NCBI RefSeq assembly: GCF_014191505.1
Contig: NZ_JACHWS010000002.1
Coordinates: forward strand, 744,001-808,000
Length of the DNA stretch: 64,000 nt
Direction: 5' to 3'
From: Hoyosella altamirensis
Lineage (GTDB): Bacteria; Actinomycetota; Actinomycetes; Mycobacteriales; Mycobacteriaceae
The position numbers and the translations under genes are program-made. This document shows, in pieces, positions 49,797 through 59,628 of the stretch; the first letter of the stretch is position 1, and every line of letters starts with the position of its first letter. The notes under the pieces are model-generated. The model saw only the letters and a list, made by a program, of their open reading frames with translations, was not told the origin of the DNA and ran no database searches.

Positions 49797-51362
49797 CTAG
49801 ATCTTGGAGCGCTGCCTGATGCGAGCAGTGAGTTCCTGTACCTGCTCGTAGACGCGGCGACTGTTAGCCATATCTGCACGCACCTTACGATCGGCGTGCA
49901 TCACCGTGGTGTGGTCGCGGCCAAAAGCCTGGCCGATCTTGGGGAGCGATAGGTCTGTCAGCTCGCGACAGAGATACATCGCGATCTGGCGTGCCTGCGC
50001 GACGGCTCGGGTACGTCCGGGACCGCAGAGCTCGTCGACGCTGATACCGAAGTACTCGGCAACTGTCGACATGATTGTTGCCGCGGTGATCTCCAGAGTC
50101 CGTGAATCTGGCGCCAGGTCGCGCAAAACCACTTCGGCCAGACGGAGGTCGATCGCTTGTCTATTCAGTGACGCGAAGGCAGTCACGCGAATGAGCGCTC
50201 CCTCGAGCTCCCGGATATTCCGTTCGACTCGGCTCGCTATGAATGCGAGGACGTCGTCAGGTACATCGAGGCGGTCCATCTGAGCTTTTTTGCTGAGGAT
50301 CGCTATGCGTGTCTCGAGTTCGGGAGGCTGAACGTCCGTGATCAAACCCCACTCGAACCGGGTGCGGAGTCGTTCCTCCAGCGTGGCGAGTTGCTTCGGT
50401 GGCCGATCTGATGAGATCAGAATCTGCTTGTTCGCGTTGTGCAGAGTGTTGAAGGTGTGGAAGAACTCTTCCTGGATACCTTCTTTGTTTTCGATGAACT
50501 GAATGTCGTCGATGAGCAGCAGGTCAATCTCGCGGTAACGACGCTTGAACGCGACACGTCTGTCATCGCGAAGGCTGTTGATGAAGTCGTTCGTGAATTC
50601 TTCAGTGGAAACGTACTTCACCCGCATCCCAGGGAACAGTCGCTGCGCGTAGTGACCGGTCGCGTGGAGCAGGTGAGTCTTTCCCAGACCGGACTCGCCC
50701 CAAACGAACAGCGGGTTGTAAGCACGGGCCGGTGCTTCCGCAATGGCGACTGCCGCTGCGTGAGCGAATCTGTTTGAGGCGCCAATCACGAATGTGTCGA
50801 AGGTGTACTTCGGATTCAGGCTGGACTTCGCCGAAACGGCCCGCGGCGGCCTCGGAGTTTGCGTGAAGTAGTTCGGCCACCCAGCTGAGGCGTTGTCGAT
50901 CGTGTCGGATTCAAATGGATCCGCACCGAAGGTGTCAGGAGCATCATCACTGAGCGGCCCGTCGCCGTTGCCTGCCAGAACGTCGTATGGACCGTGATCT
51001 GACTCGGACGTGTCATATAGGGACGATGATTCTGCCGCTGTGGCCGTGGAGTCGGCTCCGTGTGGAACGACGTCCGAGGAAGCTGCGATCCGGACCGCCA
51101 GCTCGACTGGCTCACCCAGGTGCCGGCTCAGCGATTCTGTTATCGGATCGCGGAGACTGCTCTCGATCGCCTTCTTAGCGAAGGCCGTAGGTGCCGCGAG
51201 CAAGGCGAAACCGTTTGAGATATCGAGGGGTTTGACGAGCGGAAGGAGTGCGCGATCCTTGCGGCTGAGAATCCGTGGGGCACCTTCAGACGATGCCCCT
51301 GAAGCGAGTTCCTCGACGACTTTCATCCAGACGTCCGCGAGAGCACGTGGATCGTTCTCCAC
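49797..51362 (-). CDS. dnaA: Chromosomal replication initiator DnaA
   Basis: 521 residues from GTG 51362, chosen because GGAGG lies 8 nt upstream and [19 protein letters not shown] starts domain I; the frame is open for 51 further codons that are unlike DnaA. Domain I, an acidic variable domain II, then AAA+ domain III with Walker [14 protein letters not shown] and Walker [16 protein letters not shown], and domain IV with the box-binding motif [14 protein letters not shown]. It binds DnaA boxes and opens oriC. Confidence 0.98.
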   Translation of the reverse strand: MENDPRALADVWMKVVEELASGASSEGAPRILSRKDRALLPLVKPLDISNGFALLAAPTAFAKKAIESSLRDPITESLSRHLGEPVELAVRIAASSDVVPHGADSTATAAESSSLYDTSESDHGPYDVLAGNGDGPLSDDAPDTFGADPFESDTIDNASAGWPNYFTQTPRPPRAVSAKSSLNPKYTFDTFVIGASNRFAHAAAVAIAEAPARAYNPLFVWGESGLGKTHLLHATGHYAQRLFPGMRVKYVSTEEFTNDFINSLRDDRRVAFKRRYREIDLLLIDDIQFIENKEGIQEEFFHTFNTLHNANKQILISSDRPPKQLATLEERLRTRFEWGLITDVQPPELETRIAILSKKAQMDRLDVPDDVLAFIASRVERNIRELEGALIRVTAFASLNRQAIDLRLAEVVLRDLAPDSRTLEITAATIMSTVAEYFGISVDELCGPGRTRAVAQARQIAMYLCRELTDLSLPKIGQAFGRDHTTVMHADRKVRADMANSRRVYEQVQELTARIRQRSKI

Positions 51363-51899
51363 CGTGTAAACCCTCCGCTGCTCCAATTGATGCCCGCATA
51401 CGTTCGTTGTTGTCCGCTCCCCCGCCATCTCGACTGCCACGGCGTGCGCGCTCGAGCGACTGAACCGAACTTGCTCCGCAACACTGCGGAGCCAACTGTC
51501 CACATAGTTATCCACAGGTGTGGAGAACTATGAACGAACCCCGACCCTACACGCAGAGAGACATCTCGTGCGCGGTGAGGTTCGAGGTTTCGAATGTGTC
51601 CAGTTTTCGGGCCCGTTGGGTAGTGGTCATCTGATGGACCACTGACCGCAATGAGCATGTGACCTGAGACGCTAACAACATCAAGCGGGCCGGTGCAACG
51701 TTTTGGCGATAGTTGCAGTTCAGCAGCTGCAAAGCGCATGATTGCGACGACGGTCTGACAGACCTAGTGCTTGCGCGGGTATGTCAGTGTGCACTCAGTT
51801 TGACCCCACGTGCTGGGGTGAGTACTCTCGTGCAGTCACCAAACGTTACAAGAGTAGATGCATCTTCTGATGCAATCATGATTATGAGGAGTGTTGACC
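51363..51899. promoter_or_regulatory. dnaA-rpmH divergent intergenic region with DnaA boxes
   Basis: 537 nt with no gene. A perfect DnaA box TTATCCACA (51508-51516) and a CTGTCCACA (51496-51504) lie about 145 nt upstream of the dnaA start, fitting autoregulation. Nearer rpmH a dyad ACCCCA-5 nt-TGGGGT (51803-51819) overlaps a possible TTTGAC -35 element, and the rpmH leader is comparatively AT-rich. Confidence 0.7.
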
Positions 51900-52043
51900 G
51901 TGGCGAAGGGCAAGCGGACGTTCCAGCCGAATAACCGGCGTCGCGCGCGTGTTCACGGCTTCCGACTCCGGATGCGTACACGTGCTGGCCGTTCCATTAT
52001 TTCAGCTCGCCGCCGCAAAGGGCGCGCAGAGCTAGCGGTATAA
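51900..52043 (+). CDS. rpmH: Ribosomal protein bL34
   Basis: 47 residues, [20 protein letters not shown], then [20 protein letters not shown] and a stop at 52043. GTG start with GAGGAG 8 nt upstream. Highly basic, canonical L34 of the large ribosomal subunit. It is first gene of the rpmH-rnpA-yidD-yidC-jag unit. Confidence 0.98.
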   Translation: MAKGKRTFQPNNRRRARVHGFRLRMRTRAGRSIISARRRKGRAELAV

Positions 52044-52067
52044 CTCTGATTCGCGAGTGGCTGCGAG

Positions 52068-52433
52068 GTGCTGCCACCAGCAAATCGGATACGGTCGCAT
52101 CGGGAGTTCACTAAGACGGTTCGCGGCGGTGTAAAAGTTGGTCAGCGCGACATCGTGCTGTACATCTTGCGGAGCGATGAAACCGAACTGGCACGCACCG
52201 GAGGACCACGATTTGGACTCATCGTGAGTAAGGCTGTCGGAAACGCAGTTGAGAGGCATCGCGTGTCGCGCGTTCTGCGGCACGCGATTAGTCGTGTTTG
52301 CGCAAACGTTGATTGGCGGGCTGATGTGGTAGTCCGCGCCCTCCCACGTTCACGAGATTCCTCCTATTTTGAAATGATTCACCAGCTTGAGCGCGGTTTG
52401 AGCCGGGCTGATGTCTTAGCGGGTGCCAGGTGA
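52068..52433 (+). CDS. rnpA: Ribonuclease P protein component
   Basis: 121 residues from GTG. MLPPANRIRSHREFTKTVRGG, GLIVSKAVGNAVERHRVSRVLRHA contains the RNase P signature RNxxKR-like helix (here NAVERHRVSR). It assists the RNA subunit in cleaving the 5' leader from pre-tRNAs. Overlaps yidD by 4 nt (GTGA). Confidence 0.95.
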   Translation: MLPPANRIRSHREFTKTVRGGVKVGQRDIVLYILRSDETELARTGGPRFGLIVSKAVGNAVERHRVSRVLRHAISRVCANVDWRADVVVRALPRSRDSSYFEMIHQLERGLSRADVLAGAR

Positions 52434-52768
52434 CAGACCAGGATGGTTCAGCGCCCGTCGAGATGTCGCGGCGTTTACGCCGTTATCCGGCTATGGTGCT
52501 TCTGGGCTTTGTGAGGTTCTACCAAAAATGGGTCTCTCCGTACCGGCTACCTTCTTGCCGGTTCGCACCCACTTGCAGTGATTACGCAGTTGAAGCATTG
52601 CAGCAGCACGGAGCCTTCAAAGGCGGTGCCCTTGCAGTGTTACGACTAGTGAAATGCGGGCCATGGCATCCGGGCGGGTGGGATCCGGTGCCTGAACGTA
52701 AGAACAGTGACGATCCTTGCGTCAGTTTCGCTGCGGAGGCGAGTGACGAAGTGAAGAGGAGTGCCTAG
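52430..52768 (+). CDS. yidD: Membrane protein insertion efficiency factor YidD
   Basis: 112 residues. [31 protein letters not shown] and [14 protein letters not shown] are the family signature, with conserved Cys residues. The helper protein assists Sec/YidC insertion of membrane proteins. The C-terminal tail ([19 protein letters not shown]) is longer than average. The end overlaps the alternative yidC start. Confidence 0.95.
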   Translation: MTDQDGSAPVEMSRRLRRYPAMVLLGFVRFYQKWVSPYRLPSCRFAPTCSDYAVEALQQHGAFKGGALAVLRLVKCGPWHPGGWDPVPERKNSDDPCVSFAAEASDEVKRSA

Positions 52769-52772
52769 ACCA

Positions 52773-53873
52773 GTGCTCAATTTCATCTACTACCCAGTCT
52801 CCGGAATTCTCTGGTTCTGGCACAAGGTGTTCGGGTTCATTCCCGGCCTTGGTCCCGATAACGGGATTACATGGGCACTTTCGGTTATCTTCCTGGTCTT
52901 CACCATTCGTGCGCTTCTGTACAAGCCGTTCGTCAAACAGGTACGAACAACACGGAAGATGCAGGAACTCCAGCCACAGATCAAGGCGCTTCGAAAGAAG
53001 TACGGTAAGGACCGGCAGCGCATGGCGCTGGAGATGCAGAAATTGCAGAAGGAGCATGGGTTCAATCCGCTCCTCGGCTGTCTGCCAATGCTCGCCCAGG
53101 TGCCTGTCTTCATTGGTCTGTACCACGTTCTTATGTCTTTCAACAGGACTGGTGGGTACGGCCCGGGCCGCCTTCATCTGGATCCTGAGCTCAACGCGAA
53201 TCTTGGCAACTACGTTTTTAGCGTTGATGACGTGCGTTCTTTCCTCGACGCAAGGCTGCTTGGATCCCCGCTTTCGGCCGCGATGGCGCACGGTGATGAT
53301 GTATTCAGTGCGTTTGAGGCATCGGCGCTCTCCTCTGCACCACCAAGCCGGACGGCTATTGGTTTTATCGCCGTCCCGTTGATGATCATCGCTTCGATCA
53401 TGACGCACTTGAATGCGAAGCATTCCGTGTCCAGGCAATCAGCCGCCGTTGCCGATCAGCCTCAGACGGCGATTATGAACCGGCTCGCACTTTATGTCTT
53501 CCCACTCGGTGTGCTGGTGGGTGGTCCATTTCTTCCTGTGGCGATTCTCCTTTACTGGGTTGCGAACAACTCGTGGACGTTCCTGCAGCAGAAGATTGTC
53601 TACAACACGATTGACGCTGAAGAGGAGCAGAAGCGACTCGAAGTCATCGAACGCCGTGATAGTTACGCCCCGAAACCTGGGGCAAAGCCGACGAGCGGCA
53701 AGAAGGCTGCCGCGGGGCAAGCTGACGACGAGGTCGATCCAGACGATGACGCAGGCGAGGCCGGCCCCTCCCCTACCACGGACCGGCGTAAACCTCAGGC
53801 AGGTGCGCGGCCAAGTACTCCGAATCGCGCCCGCGGGTCGAAGTCCAGAAAAAAGAAGCGCAGGGGTCGGTAG
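52773..53873 (+). CDS. yidC: Membrane protein insertase YidC
   Basis: About 366 residues from GTG 52773 ([27 protein letters not shown] about 11 nt upstream); GTG 52761 would add four residues but its ribosome site would be too close. Five membrane helices, the conserved region [45 protein letters not shown] in the middle and a basic/acidic cytoplasmic tail rich in Lys-Arg ([11 protein letters not shown]), typical of Oxa1-type ribosome contact. It inserts proteins into the inner membrane. Confidence 0.95.
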   Translation: MLNFIYYPVSGILWFWHKVFGFIPGLGPDNGITWALSVIFLVFTIRALLYKPFVKQVRTTRKMQELQPQIKALRKKYGKDRQRMALEMQKLQKEHGFNPLLGCLPMLAQVPVFIGLYHVLMSFNRTGGYGPGRLHLDPELNANLGNYVFSVDDVRSFLDARLLGSPLSAAMAHGDDVFSAFEASALSSAPPSRTAIGFIAVPLMIIASIMTHLNAKHSVSRQSAAVADQPQTAIMNRLALYVFPLGVLVGGPFLPVAILLYWVANNSWTFLQQKIVYNTIDAEEEQKRLEVIERRDSYAPKPGAKPTSGKKAAAGQADDEVDPDDDAGEAGPSPTTDRRKPQAGARPSTPNRARGSKSRKKKRRGR

Positions 53874-53989
53874 GCAATTACCACATGATTCAGCGCGATC
53901 CTGAAAATATGCTTCTTTGACAAGCTCTTGGGTACTGAACGTTTTGTAGGTGGCGGGGAAAGCTCCGCTGTAAGTCAGGAGATGGCGAC

Positions 53990-54499
53990 GTGACAAACGC
54001 CGAGTCAACGGTTACTAGCGATGCTGGTGACGATATCGAGGAACGGTTAGTAGAAGAGGGTGAACTAGCCGGCGATTACCTGGAGCAACTGCTAGACATC
54101 CTTGATTACGATGGCGATATCGACCTGGACGTCGAAGGCGATCGGGCTATCGTGGCGATCGATGGAAGCGAAGACCTTACTAAGCTTGTGGGACGCCACG
54201 GTGAGGTCCTGGACGCACTACAGGAGCTGACGCGCCTGGCAGTGCAGCAGGGCACTGGAGTTCGTAGCCGCTTGATGCTGGATGTTGCGGGCTGGCGCGC
54301 GCAACGGCGCAACGATCTTGCGTCTCATGGGGCGACTGTCGCTCAGCGGGTTCTCAACACGGGAGTGAAAGAATCACTCAAGCCGATGACCCCCTTCGAA
54401 CGGAAGATCGTTCACGATGCTGTGGCCGGCGTTGAGGGTGTCAGGAGTGAGAGCGAAGGCGAAGAGCCGAACAGGCGTGTCGTCGTGTCTAAGGTCTAG
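53990..54499 (+). CDS. jag: Jag/KhpB-like RNA-binding protein (KH + R3H)
   Basis: 169 residues from GTG with CAGGAG upstream. An acidic N-terminus, a KH-type domain (AGDYLEQLLDILDYDGDIDLDVEGDRAIVAIDG, GRHGEVLDALQELTRLAV) and an R3H domain with R...H (KPMTPFERKIVHDAVAG). It is co-transcribed with yidC, as usual. It binds RNA; relatives affect cell-wall growth and are PknB-type kinase targets in other Gram-positives. Confidence 0.93.
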   Translation: MTNAESTVTSDAGDDIEERLVEEGELAGDYLEQLLDILDYDGDIDLDVEGDRAIVAIDGSEDLTKLVGRHGEVLDALQELTRLAVQQGTGVRSRLMLDVAGWRAQRRNDLASHGATVAQRVLNTGVKESLKPMTPFERKIVHDAVAGVEGVRSESEGEEPNRRVVVSKV

Positions 54500-54521
54500 T
54501 CGTTCGGGGTTTGAACTGCTT

Positions 54522-54557
54522 CCGATGGGGTGCGGCTTTACGGCCGCACCCCATCGG
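54522..54557 (+). terminator. Strong hairpin terminator after jag
   Basis: Perfect 15-bp stem (arms 54522-54536 and 54543-54557) with a 6-nt loop, 22 nt after the jag stop, followed by CGTTTCTG. It closes the rpmH-jag operon. Confidence 0.88.
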
Positions 54558-54590
54558 CGTTTCTGTGTGCGATTCAGGCCACTTCTACCG

Positions 54591-54620
54591 AAGGTGATAC
54601 GTCACATGACGTATCACCTT
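54591..54620. promoter_or_regulatory. Perfect 14-bp palindrome upstream of rsmG
   Basis: Arms AAGGTGATACGTCA and TGACGTATCACCTT around a 2-nt centre. Too little loop for a good terminator, so a dimeric protein-binding site is likelier. Located between the jag terminator and the rsmG-parA-parB promoter. Confidence 0.6.
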
Positions 54621-54733
54621 GGGTAGTTGTCGGTAATTCAGGTGCGTGGTGTTCCAACATGACTGACCCGTATTGTGCGGCACTTCGTGACGTAGTCTCG
54701 CGTGGCTCGCGTGTGTGACCTAGACTGACCATG

Positions 54734-54753
54734 GAACTACACGCATGTAGTTC
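54734..54753. promoter_or_regulatory. Second palindrome upstream of rsmG
   Basis: GAACTACA-CGCA-TGTAGTTC, perfect 8-bp arms with a 4-nt centre, 29 nt before the rsmG start codon. Unrelated in sequence to the palindrome at 54591. Possible operator or 5' UTR hairpin. Confidence 0.5.
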
Positions 54754-54774
54754 GTCCCTCAACACCACACTGGG

Positions 54775-54790
54775 CGTTTCACGTGAAACA
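54775..54790. promoter_or_regulatory. parS site overlapping the rsmG start
   Basis: CGTTTCACGTGAAACA, 15 of 16 to consensus. The rsmG GTG start codon (54783-54785) is inside the site, so ParB binding could affect rsmG expression. Confidence 0.92.
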
Positions 54791-55457
54791 TATTCCGGAA
54801 CACTTGCAGGCTGCCGTCACCGAGATTTTCGGTGACCGTATCGATCATGCGGTGACATACCACGACTATCTCGCAAGCGAAGGTGTCACTCGTGGTGTTA
54901 TTGGCCCGCGCGAAACTGAGCGGATATGGGATCGTCATATTCTCAATAGCGCAGCAATCGGTGAACTGATCCCCGAAGACAGCAGTGTCGTTGATATCGG
55001 GAGCGGCGGTGGTTTGCCCGGAATACCCCTGGCAATCGCCAGACCTGATCTTCATGTCACGTTGGTCGAACCGATGCTTCGACGTACCCAATTTCTCCTG
55101 GACTTCTTGGAGACTGCTGACCTCAATGTTGTGGTTGTACGTGGACGTGCGGAGCAGAAAGAGGTCGTTACGGAGATTGGCGGCGCCGACATCGTGACAT
55201 CCCGCGCGGTTGCGCCGCTGCTGCAGCTGATGCGTTGGTCACTCCCTCTCTTGCATGACGAGGGCATAGCGCTCGCAGTTAAGGGAGAGAGCGCTCGCGA
55301 CGAGGTTGCACGAGATATGAAGGGACTCCCCGCGATTGGTGCCGGGGAAGTCGATGTCATCCAGTGTGGCAAAGGCGTCCTAGAAGTGCCCACCACAGTT
55401 GTGCGTGTGAGGAAGACCGGACATCGCAAGCGTTCACTACGTCGGAAGGGAAACTAG
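54783..55457 (+). CDS. rsmG: 16S rRNA (guanine-N7) methyltransferase RsmG (GidB)
   Basis: 224 residues from GTG within parS; no in-frame start exists upstream. SAM-binding motif VVDIGSGGGLPGIPLAIARP, then VTLVEPMLRRTQFLLDFL and TSRAVAPLLQLMRWSLPLL. It methylates G527 of 16S rRNA (loss gives low-level streptomycin resistance). The C-terminal tail is basic (KTGHRKRSLRRKGN). First gene of rsmG-parA-parB, with 6 nt to parA. Confidence 0.96.
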   Translation: MKHIPEHLQAAVTEIFGDRIDHAVTYHDYLASEGVTRGVIGPRETERIWDRHILNSAAIGELIPEDSSVVDIGSGGGLPGIPLAIARPDLHVTLVEPMLRRTQFLLDFLETADLNVVVVRGRAEQKEVVTEIGGADIVTSRAVAPLLQLMRWSLPLLHDEGIALAVKGESARDEVARDMKGLPAIGAGEVDVIQCGKGVLEVPTTVVRVRKTGHRKRSLRRKGN

Positions 55458-55463
55458 GCCGTA

Positions 55464-56465
55464 ATGCCAACCGAGACTGATGGCCCTGTTTCACGTGAAA
55501 CCAGCGGCAGCCTCGATTATGCGACATCACCGGCCGCGAAAGCGGACGGTGGCAGTGTGATTGACGATATCCTCGCCGACAGCCCCATCGCGGCCGCGGC
55601 TCAGCGCGCGACTCGTGTTCTGCACGGCGCGTACTCACAGCTCCCCCGCCCAGCACGACAGCGCATTCTCACAGTCGCAAACCAGAAGGGCGGGGTGGGT
55701 AAGACGACCACAACCGTTAACCTTGCTGCCGCACTGTCCGTCCACGGTCTGCGTGTACTTGTCATAGATCTGGATCCACAGGGAAATGCGAGCACTGCCC
55801 TGGGAGTGGACCACAGAGCAGGAGTACCTTCCAGCTACGAAGTACTGATCGGCGAAACGTCACTTGGTGACGCGGTCCAACGGTGTCCGCTGAACGATAA
55901 CCTCTTTTGTGTCCCGGCGACGATCGACCTTGCCGGCGCTGAGATCGAACTGGTGTCGCTCGAGCAGCGAGAATCACGACTTAAGGCGGCACTCGCAGCA
56001 GACAGCACCCGCGAACTTGATTTGGACTACATCATCATTGATTGTCCACCGTCACTCGGTTTGCTCACGCTCAACGCTATGGTCGGAGCCACCGAGGTTG
56101 TGATACCGATCCAGTGTGAGTACTACGCGCTAGAGGGAGTGGGCCAACTACTTCGCAACATCGAATTAGTCAGCGCGCACCTCAATACCGACCTGCATAT
56201 TTCCGCAATTCTGTTAACGATGTACGACGCACGTACGAAACTGGCGGAACAGGTAGCTACAGAGGTCAAGCAGCACTTTGGGGACATTGTGTTACGAACC
56301 GCAATTCCGCGGAGTGTCAAGGTTTCAGAGGCGCCCGGATACGGGATGACGGTCATCGAATACGACCCGGGTTCTCGCGGTGCGATGAGTTACCTGGATG
56401 CGGGTCGCGAGCTAGCCACCCGCGGCGTGCAGAAACCTAATCGAATGAACGGCGACGCTAAATGA
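55464..56465 (+). CDS. parA: Chromosome partitioning ATPase ParA
   Basis: 333 residues. An extended N-terminus of about 65 residues ([12 protein letters not shown]...) precedes the ATPase with deviant Walker [30 protein letters not shown] and the [14 protein letters not shown] switch. It forms a dynamic dimer on the nucleoid and pulls ParB-parS complexes. A parS site lies inside the N-terminal codons. The ATG of parB overlaps its stop (ATGA). Confidence 0.97.
   Translation: MPTETDGPVSRETSGSLDYATSPAAKADGGSVIDDILADSPIAAAAQRATRVLHGAYSQLPRPARQRILTVANQKGGVGKTTTTVNLAAALSVHGLRVLVIDLDPQGNASTALGVDHRAGVPSSYEVLIGETSLGDAVQRCPLNDNLFCVPATIDLAGAEIELVSLEQRESRLKAALAADSTRELDLDYIIIDCPPSLGLLTLNAMVGATEVVIPIQCEYYALEGVGQLLRNIELVSAHLNTDLHISAILLTMYDARTKLAEQVATEVKQHFGDIVLRTAIPRSVKVSEAPGYGMTVIEYDPGSRGAMSYLDAGRELATRGVQKPNRMNGDAK
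55487..55502. promoter_or_regulatory. parS site inside parA
   Basis: TGTTTCACGTGAAACC, 15 of 16 to consensus, encoding VSRET in ParA's disordered N-terminus, a region free to carry the site. Confidence 0.92.
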
Positions 56466-57499
56466 ATCAGAATCGCAACAGGGGCGGTCTCGGACGTGGC
56501 CTTGCCGCCCTTATTCCGACGGGCCCGACCAATGCACCGCAACTCGGAAACGCGGCGGCGGATGTGATCATTGGCGGTGAGCAGCGCGCCAGTCGACCGT
56601 CGAGGGCGGTTGGCGGCGAGCAAGATCGCTCCGCGAAGGACCCTGATGTTCTGCAGCCCACGCCTCCCGTTTCACGTGAAACACACGAACCCGAGGTTGC
56701 TGCTGTCTATCGGGAACTTGATCCCAGGCTGATTGAACCGAACCCACGCCAGCCTCGGCAAGTGTTCGATGATGACGCTGAACAAGAACTCATCCATTCC
56801 ATCCGTGAATTTGGGATGATGCAGCCCATCGTCGTCAGAGAAGTTGGTGACCGGTACCAGCTAGTCATGGGCGAGCGGCGCTGGCGGGCGTGTACGGCAC
56901 TGGGGTTGGATGCAGTCCCTGCAATTGTGCGTGCCACCACTGACGACGCATTGTTGCGCGACGCGCTATTGGAAAACATACACCGGGTGCAGCTGAACCC
57001 CCTTGAAGAAGCTGCCGCGTACCAGCAACTCCTAGATGAGTTCGGCGTCACACACGACGAGCTTGCCGCGCGTATTGGACGGTCACGACCCGTAGTGACG
57101 AACATGATCCGGCTGCTGCGTCTGCCTATCGCGGTTCAGCGCAGGGTTGCCGCAGGCGTTCTCTCCGCGGGCCACGCGCGGGCACTATTGGGTCTCGACG
57201 GAGGTCCGGCGGCACAGGAAGAGCTCGCAGCACGCATTGTGGCCGAAGGCATGTCCGTCCGTGCGACTGAAGAAGCAGTCACGCTGATGAACCGGCGCAA
57301 CGGGACGCCGAACGCCGTAAACGAACGCCCCAAGGTGCAGCAGCCGCCCGAGCTTGGCGACCTGGCCACGCAGTTGTCCGATAACTTCGATACGAAGGTG
57401 ACGGTCAGTCTGGGGAAACGCAAGGGCAAAATCGTGGTCGAGTTCGGTAACGTCGATGATCTTCAGCGCATAGTTTCGCTGATGCAATCAGAGAACTGA
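56462..57499 (+). CDS. parB: Chromosome partitioning protein ParB
   Basis: 345 residues. Short ParA-activating N-terminus ([16 protein letters not shown]), the CTPase domain with [32 protein letters not shown] and GERRWRA, the HTH with [19 protein letters not shown], and a C-terminal dimerisation domain ([17 protein letters not shown]). It slides from parS as a clamp to form the partition complex. A further parS lies inside the gene in the linker. Confidence 0.97.
   Translation: MNQNRNRGGLGRGLAALIPTGPTNAPQLGNAAADVIIGGEQRASRPSRAVGGEQDRSAKDPDVLQPTPPVSRETHEPEVAAVYRELDPRLIEPNPRQPRQVFDDDAEQELIHSIREFGMMQPIVVREVGDRYQLVMGERRWRACTALGLDAVPAIVRATTDDALLRDALLENIHRVQLNPLEEAAAYQQLLDEFGVTHDELAARIGRSRPVVTNMIRLLRLPIAVQRRVAAGVLSAGHARALLGLDGGPAAQEELAARIVAEGMSVRATEEAVTLMNRRNGTPNAVNERPKVQQPPELGDLATQLSDNFDTKVTVSLGKRKGKIVVEFGNVDDLQRIVSLMQSEN
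56668..56683. promoter_or_regulatory. parS site inside parB
   Basis: CGTTTCACGTGAAACA, 15 of 16 to consensus, encoding VSRET in the linker between the N-terminus and the CTPase domain. Confidence 0.92.
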
Positions 57500-57596
57500 C
57501 GGCCCGGTATCCTTGGAGCGGGAGAGGTGAATCTCCCCGTCGAGGCCGCACGGTATTCGGCGGTGTCGAGCGAGGACATGGAGGAAAGCGAGAGCT

Positions 57597-58301
57597 GTGT
57601 CCACACGGGTTGCGCCCCTGACGCTCGAGACCCTGAACCTCCTCCCCCACCACACGCGCCGTTGTGTGTTCTGGGAGATGGATCCGGGCGCGGTGATAGA
57701 TACACAGGCCTTTTGTGACACTGAACTCGAGAAGGAAGCGTGGTTGTCCTCGGTTCTGCTCAACTGGGGTTCCTGCGGCCAGCTGCTCTACCTCAATCAA
57801 GGGGAAGTAGCTCACCTTCCTCGGGTTTCGGGATGCGCTCTCTATGCCCCGCCCAGCCTGGTTCCGCGCGCACGCCTCTTCCCCACTTCCCCAGTAAGTG
57901 CCGACGCGATCCTACTTACCACTCTCTATGTCGACGGAATCGCTGAAGCCGAGGGCTTCCATGAGATTCTCATTCGCGGAGTATTGGAGGACCTGATCAA
58001 GCGTGGCGTGCGCGCGATCGAAGCTTTCGGACACATTCGTGATGCCGAGTGCACCTCGCACGCTTATTCGTTGGTTCACCGCAAACCAGGCGACTGTACG
58101 CCGGAAACCTGCATGATCTCCGCGGAACGGCTATTGGACGCGGAGTTCAAGGTTGTTGCGCCCCATCATCTTTTCCCGCGCTTCAGGCTTGAGCTTGATC
58201 GTGATCACGGCTGGAAGGCAGACGTTGAAGCGGCGCTCATGCGCCTTCTGGAGAGCTCAACACTGTCGATGGCGGGTCCATCATCGCCGGGAACCGTTTA
58301 A
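57597..58301 (+). CDS. GNAT-fold-like protein of the parB-cwlM interval
   Basis: 234 residues from GTG with GGAGG about 12 nt upstream. Same position as Rv3916c in mycobacteria. The middle (SADAILLTTLYVDGIAEAEGFHEILIRGVLEDLIKRGVRAIEAFG) resembles the acetyl-CoA-binding half of a GNAT acetyltransferase, and a Cys-containing segment (CTPETCMISAERLLDAEFKVVAPH) follows. No substrate known. The stop is 16 nt from the convergent cwlM stop. Confidence 0.75.
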   Translation: MSTRVAPLTLETLNLLPHHTRRCVFWEMDPGAVIDTQAFCDTELEKEAWLSSVLLNWGSCGQLLYLNQGEVAHLPRVSGCALYAPPSLVPRARLFPTSPVSADAILLTTLYVDGIAEAEGFHEILIRGVLEDLIKRGVRAIEAFGHIRDAECTSHAYSLVHRKPGDCTPETCMISAERLLDAEFKVVAPHHLFPRFRLELDRDHGWKADVEAALMRLLESSTLSMAGPSSPGTV

Positions 58302-58317
58302 CTCGTGAGAGTCGATC

Positions 58318-59487
58318 TCAGTCCCGTTTTCCTTCAACGGCTAGCTCGTGTGCAAGCAGTTCCGCGAAAGTGAATGTGCCAGTTGGCTGGTCGTCTTTTC
58401 CGAGAAGGTATAAGCGCTTCACCGCCACCACGATGGACTCCGCGATTGTGTCACGCATCGTGGGATCCGCGAGCAGGGCTGTGTCGTCTTCGTTCGTGAT
58501 GTACCCGACGTCAAGCTGTACCGTAGGCATCTTGGTCATGCGCAGGATGTCCCAGGTACGGCCATGTGACCGGCAATCGAGAAGCTGTGTACGAGCTACG
58601 ATTTCGCGCTGAAGGAAGCCGGCGAGCACTGCACCTATCATCGATTCAGAGCCATCGGGAACGCCGTAGTGGAAGGTAGCAACCCCCCGCGCTAGCGGTG
58701 ATTCGCTATGTGCGCACTGCAGCGAGATCATAAGATCAGCATTCAGGTTGTTGGCCATGGCTGCTCGATCGGCGACCGAAGGGTCCTTGTGCCGGGGACG
58801 CGACAGGAACGTTTCCATGCCGGTAGCCCCCATGCGCCCTTCAAGCCGATTGGCCAGGTCCCATAGGATGTCTGCTTCGGAAACACTTCCGCGCGGGCCC
58901 CGCACGATGCGACCCGTGTTTCTGCCGCCGAGACCGGGATCAAGAATGATTCGCTTGTTTCGGAGTTGGGGCCCGGATTGGCGGACCACCTCTTCCGCGA
59001 GGATTGCATGGGGCGAGCCACCTGTCACTCGCGTACCAAGCATCTCCAGGGAGCGGAGAGTTTCAGGCCCGCATATCCCGTCCACAACAAGTCCGAACTC
59101 GCGCTGATAGGAGCTGAGGGCTCGATGGAGTCCAGGGCCGAAATAGCCGTCGATGAGGCCGGTGTAAAAGCCGAGATCCTGCAGGCGAGTTTGGAGAGCA
59201 GCGACATCATCGCCGTATTGGGGTGCTGACACGTGATACGCGAGGATGCGCGCGCCCAGCCGGTAGCCGGCCTCCTGGAGAGCCCGCGAAGTGGCTTTGC
59301 CAACGAGCCCATCCACAAGAAGTCCACGTTCCTGCTGGAAGCCACGCACCGCCGAATCCATTGCTGAATCGAAGACGGTGCGGGCTTCAGCGAGGTCGTC
59401 GTCGTCGTGGAGGAAGCCGAGGCTGATCAGTTTTGCCCGCACCTCGGCGACATCTGGACCAGAGTCTCCGAGCTGTAGAAATGGCAT
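58318..59487 (-). CDS. cwlM: CwlM-type pseudo-amidase, MurA regulator
   Basis: 389 residues from ATG 59487 (TTG 59526 is an alternative). Two N-terminal peptidoglycan-binding-1 repeats (about 6-75 and 88-150) precede an amidase_3 domain (about 178-375). The usual zinc-binding set is gone: DPGHGG reads DPGLGG (Leu186), the SIHAN His reads SLQCAHS, and the VEVGF Glu reads LDVGY. There is no signal peptide. This fits mycobacterial CwlM, a cytoplasmic PknB substrate that activates MurA instead of cutting peptidoglycan. Phosphorylation site not assigned here. Confidence 0.9.
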   Translation of the reverse strand: MPFLQLGDSGPDVAEVRAKLISLGFLHDDDDLAEARTVFDSAMDSAVRGFQQERGLLVDGLVGKATSRALQEAGYRLGARILAYHVSAPQYGDDVAALQTRLQDLGFYTGLIDGYFGPGLHRALSSYQREFGLVVDGICGPETLRSLEMLGTRVTGGSPHAILAEEVVRQSGPQLRNKRIILDPGLGGRNTGRIVRGPRGSVSEADILWDLANRLEGRMGATGMETFLSRPRHKDPSVADRAAMANNLNADLMISLQCAHSESPLARGVATFHYGVPDGSESMIGAVLAGFLQREIVARTQLLDCRSHGRTWDILRMTKMPTVQLDVGYITNEDDTALLADPTMRDTIAESIVVAVKRLYLLGKDDQPTGTFTFAELLAHELAVEGKRD

Positions 59488-59628
59488 CCTGCGGGCCTCA
59501 CTCTCGAGATCGGGTCTGGCTTTCAAGCGGGAAGGACGTACGAACGAACAATCTATCTTCTGCTTGTGAGCCAGCGATCGGTCAGCAGCATCCCCATCTT
59601 AATGGGTATACACCCGCAACCGTGACGT

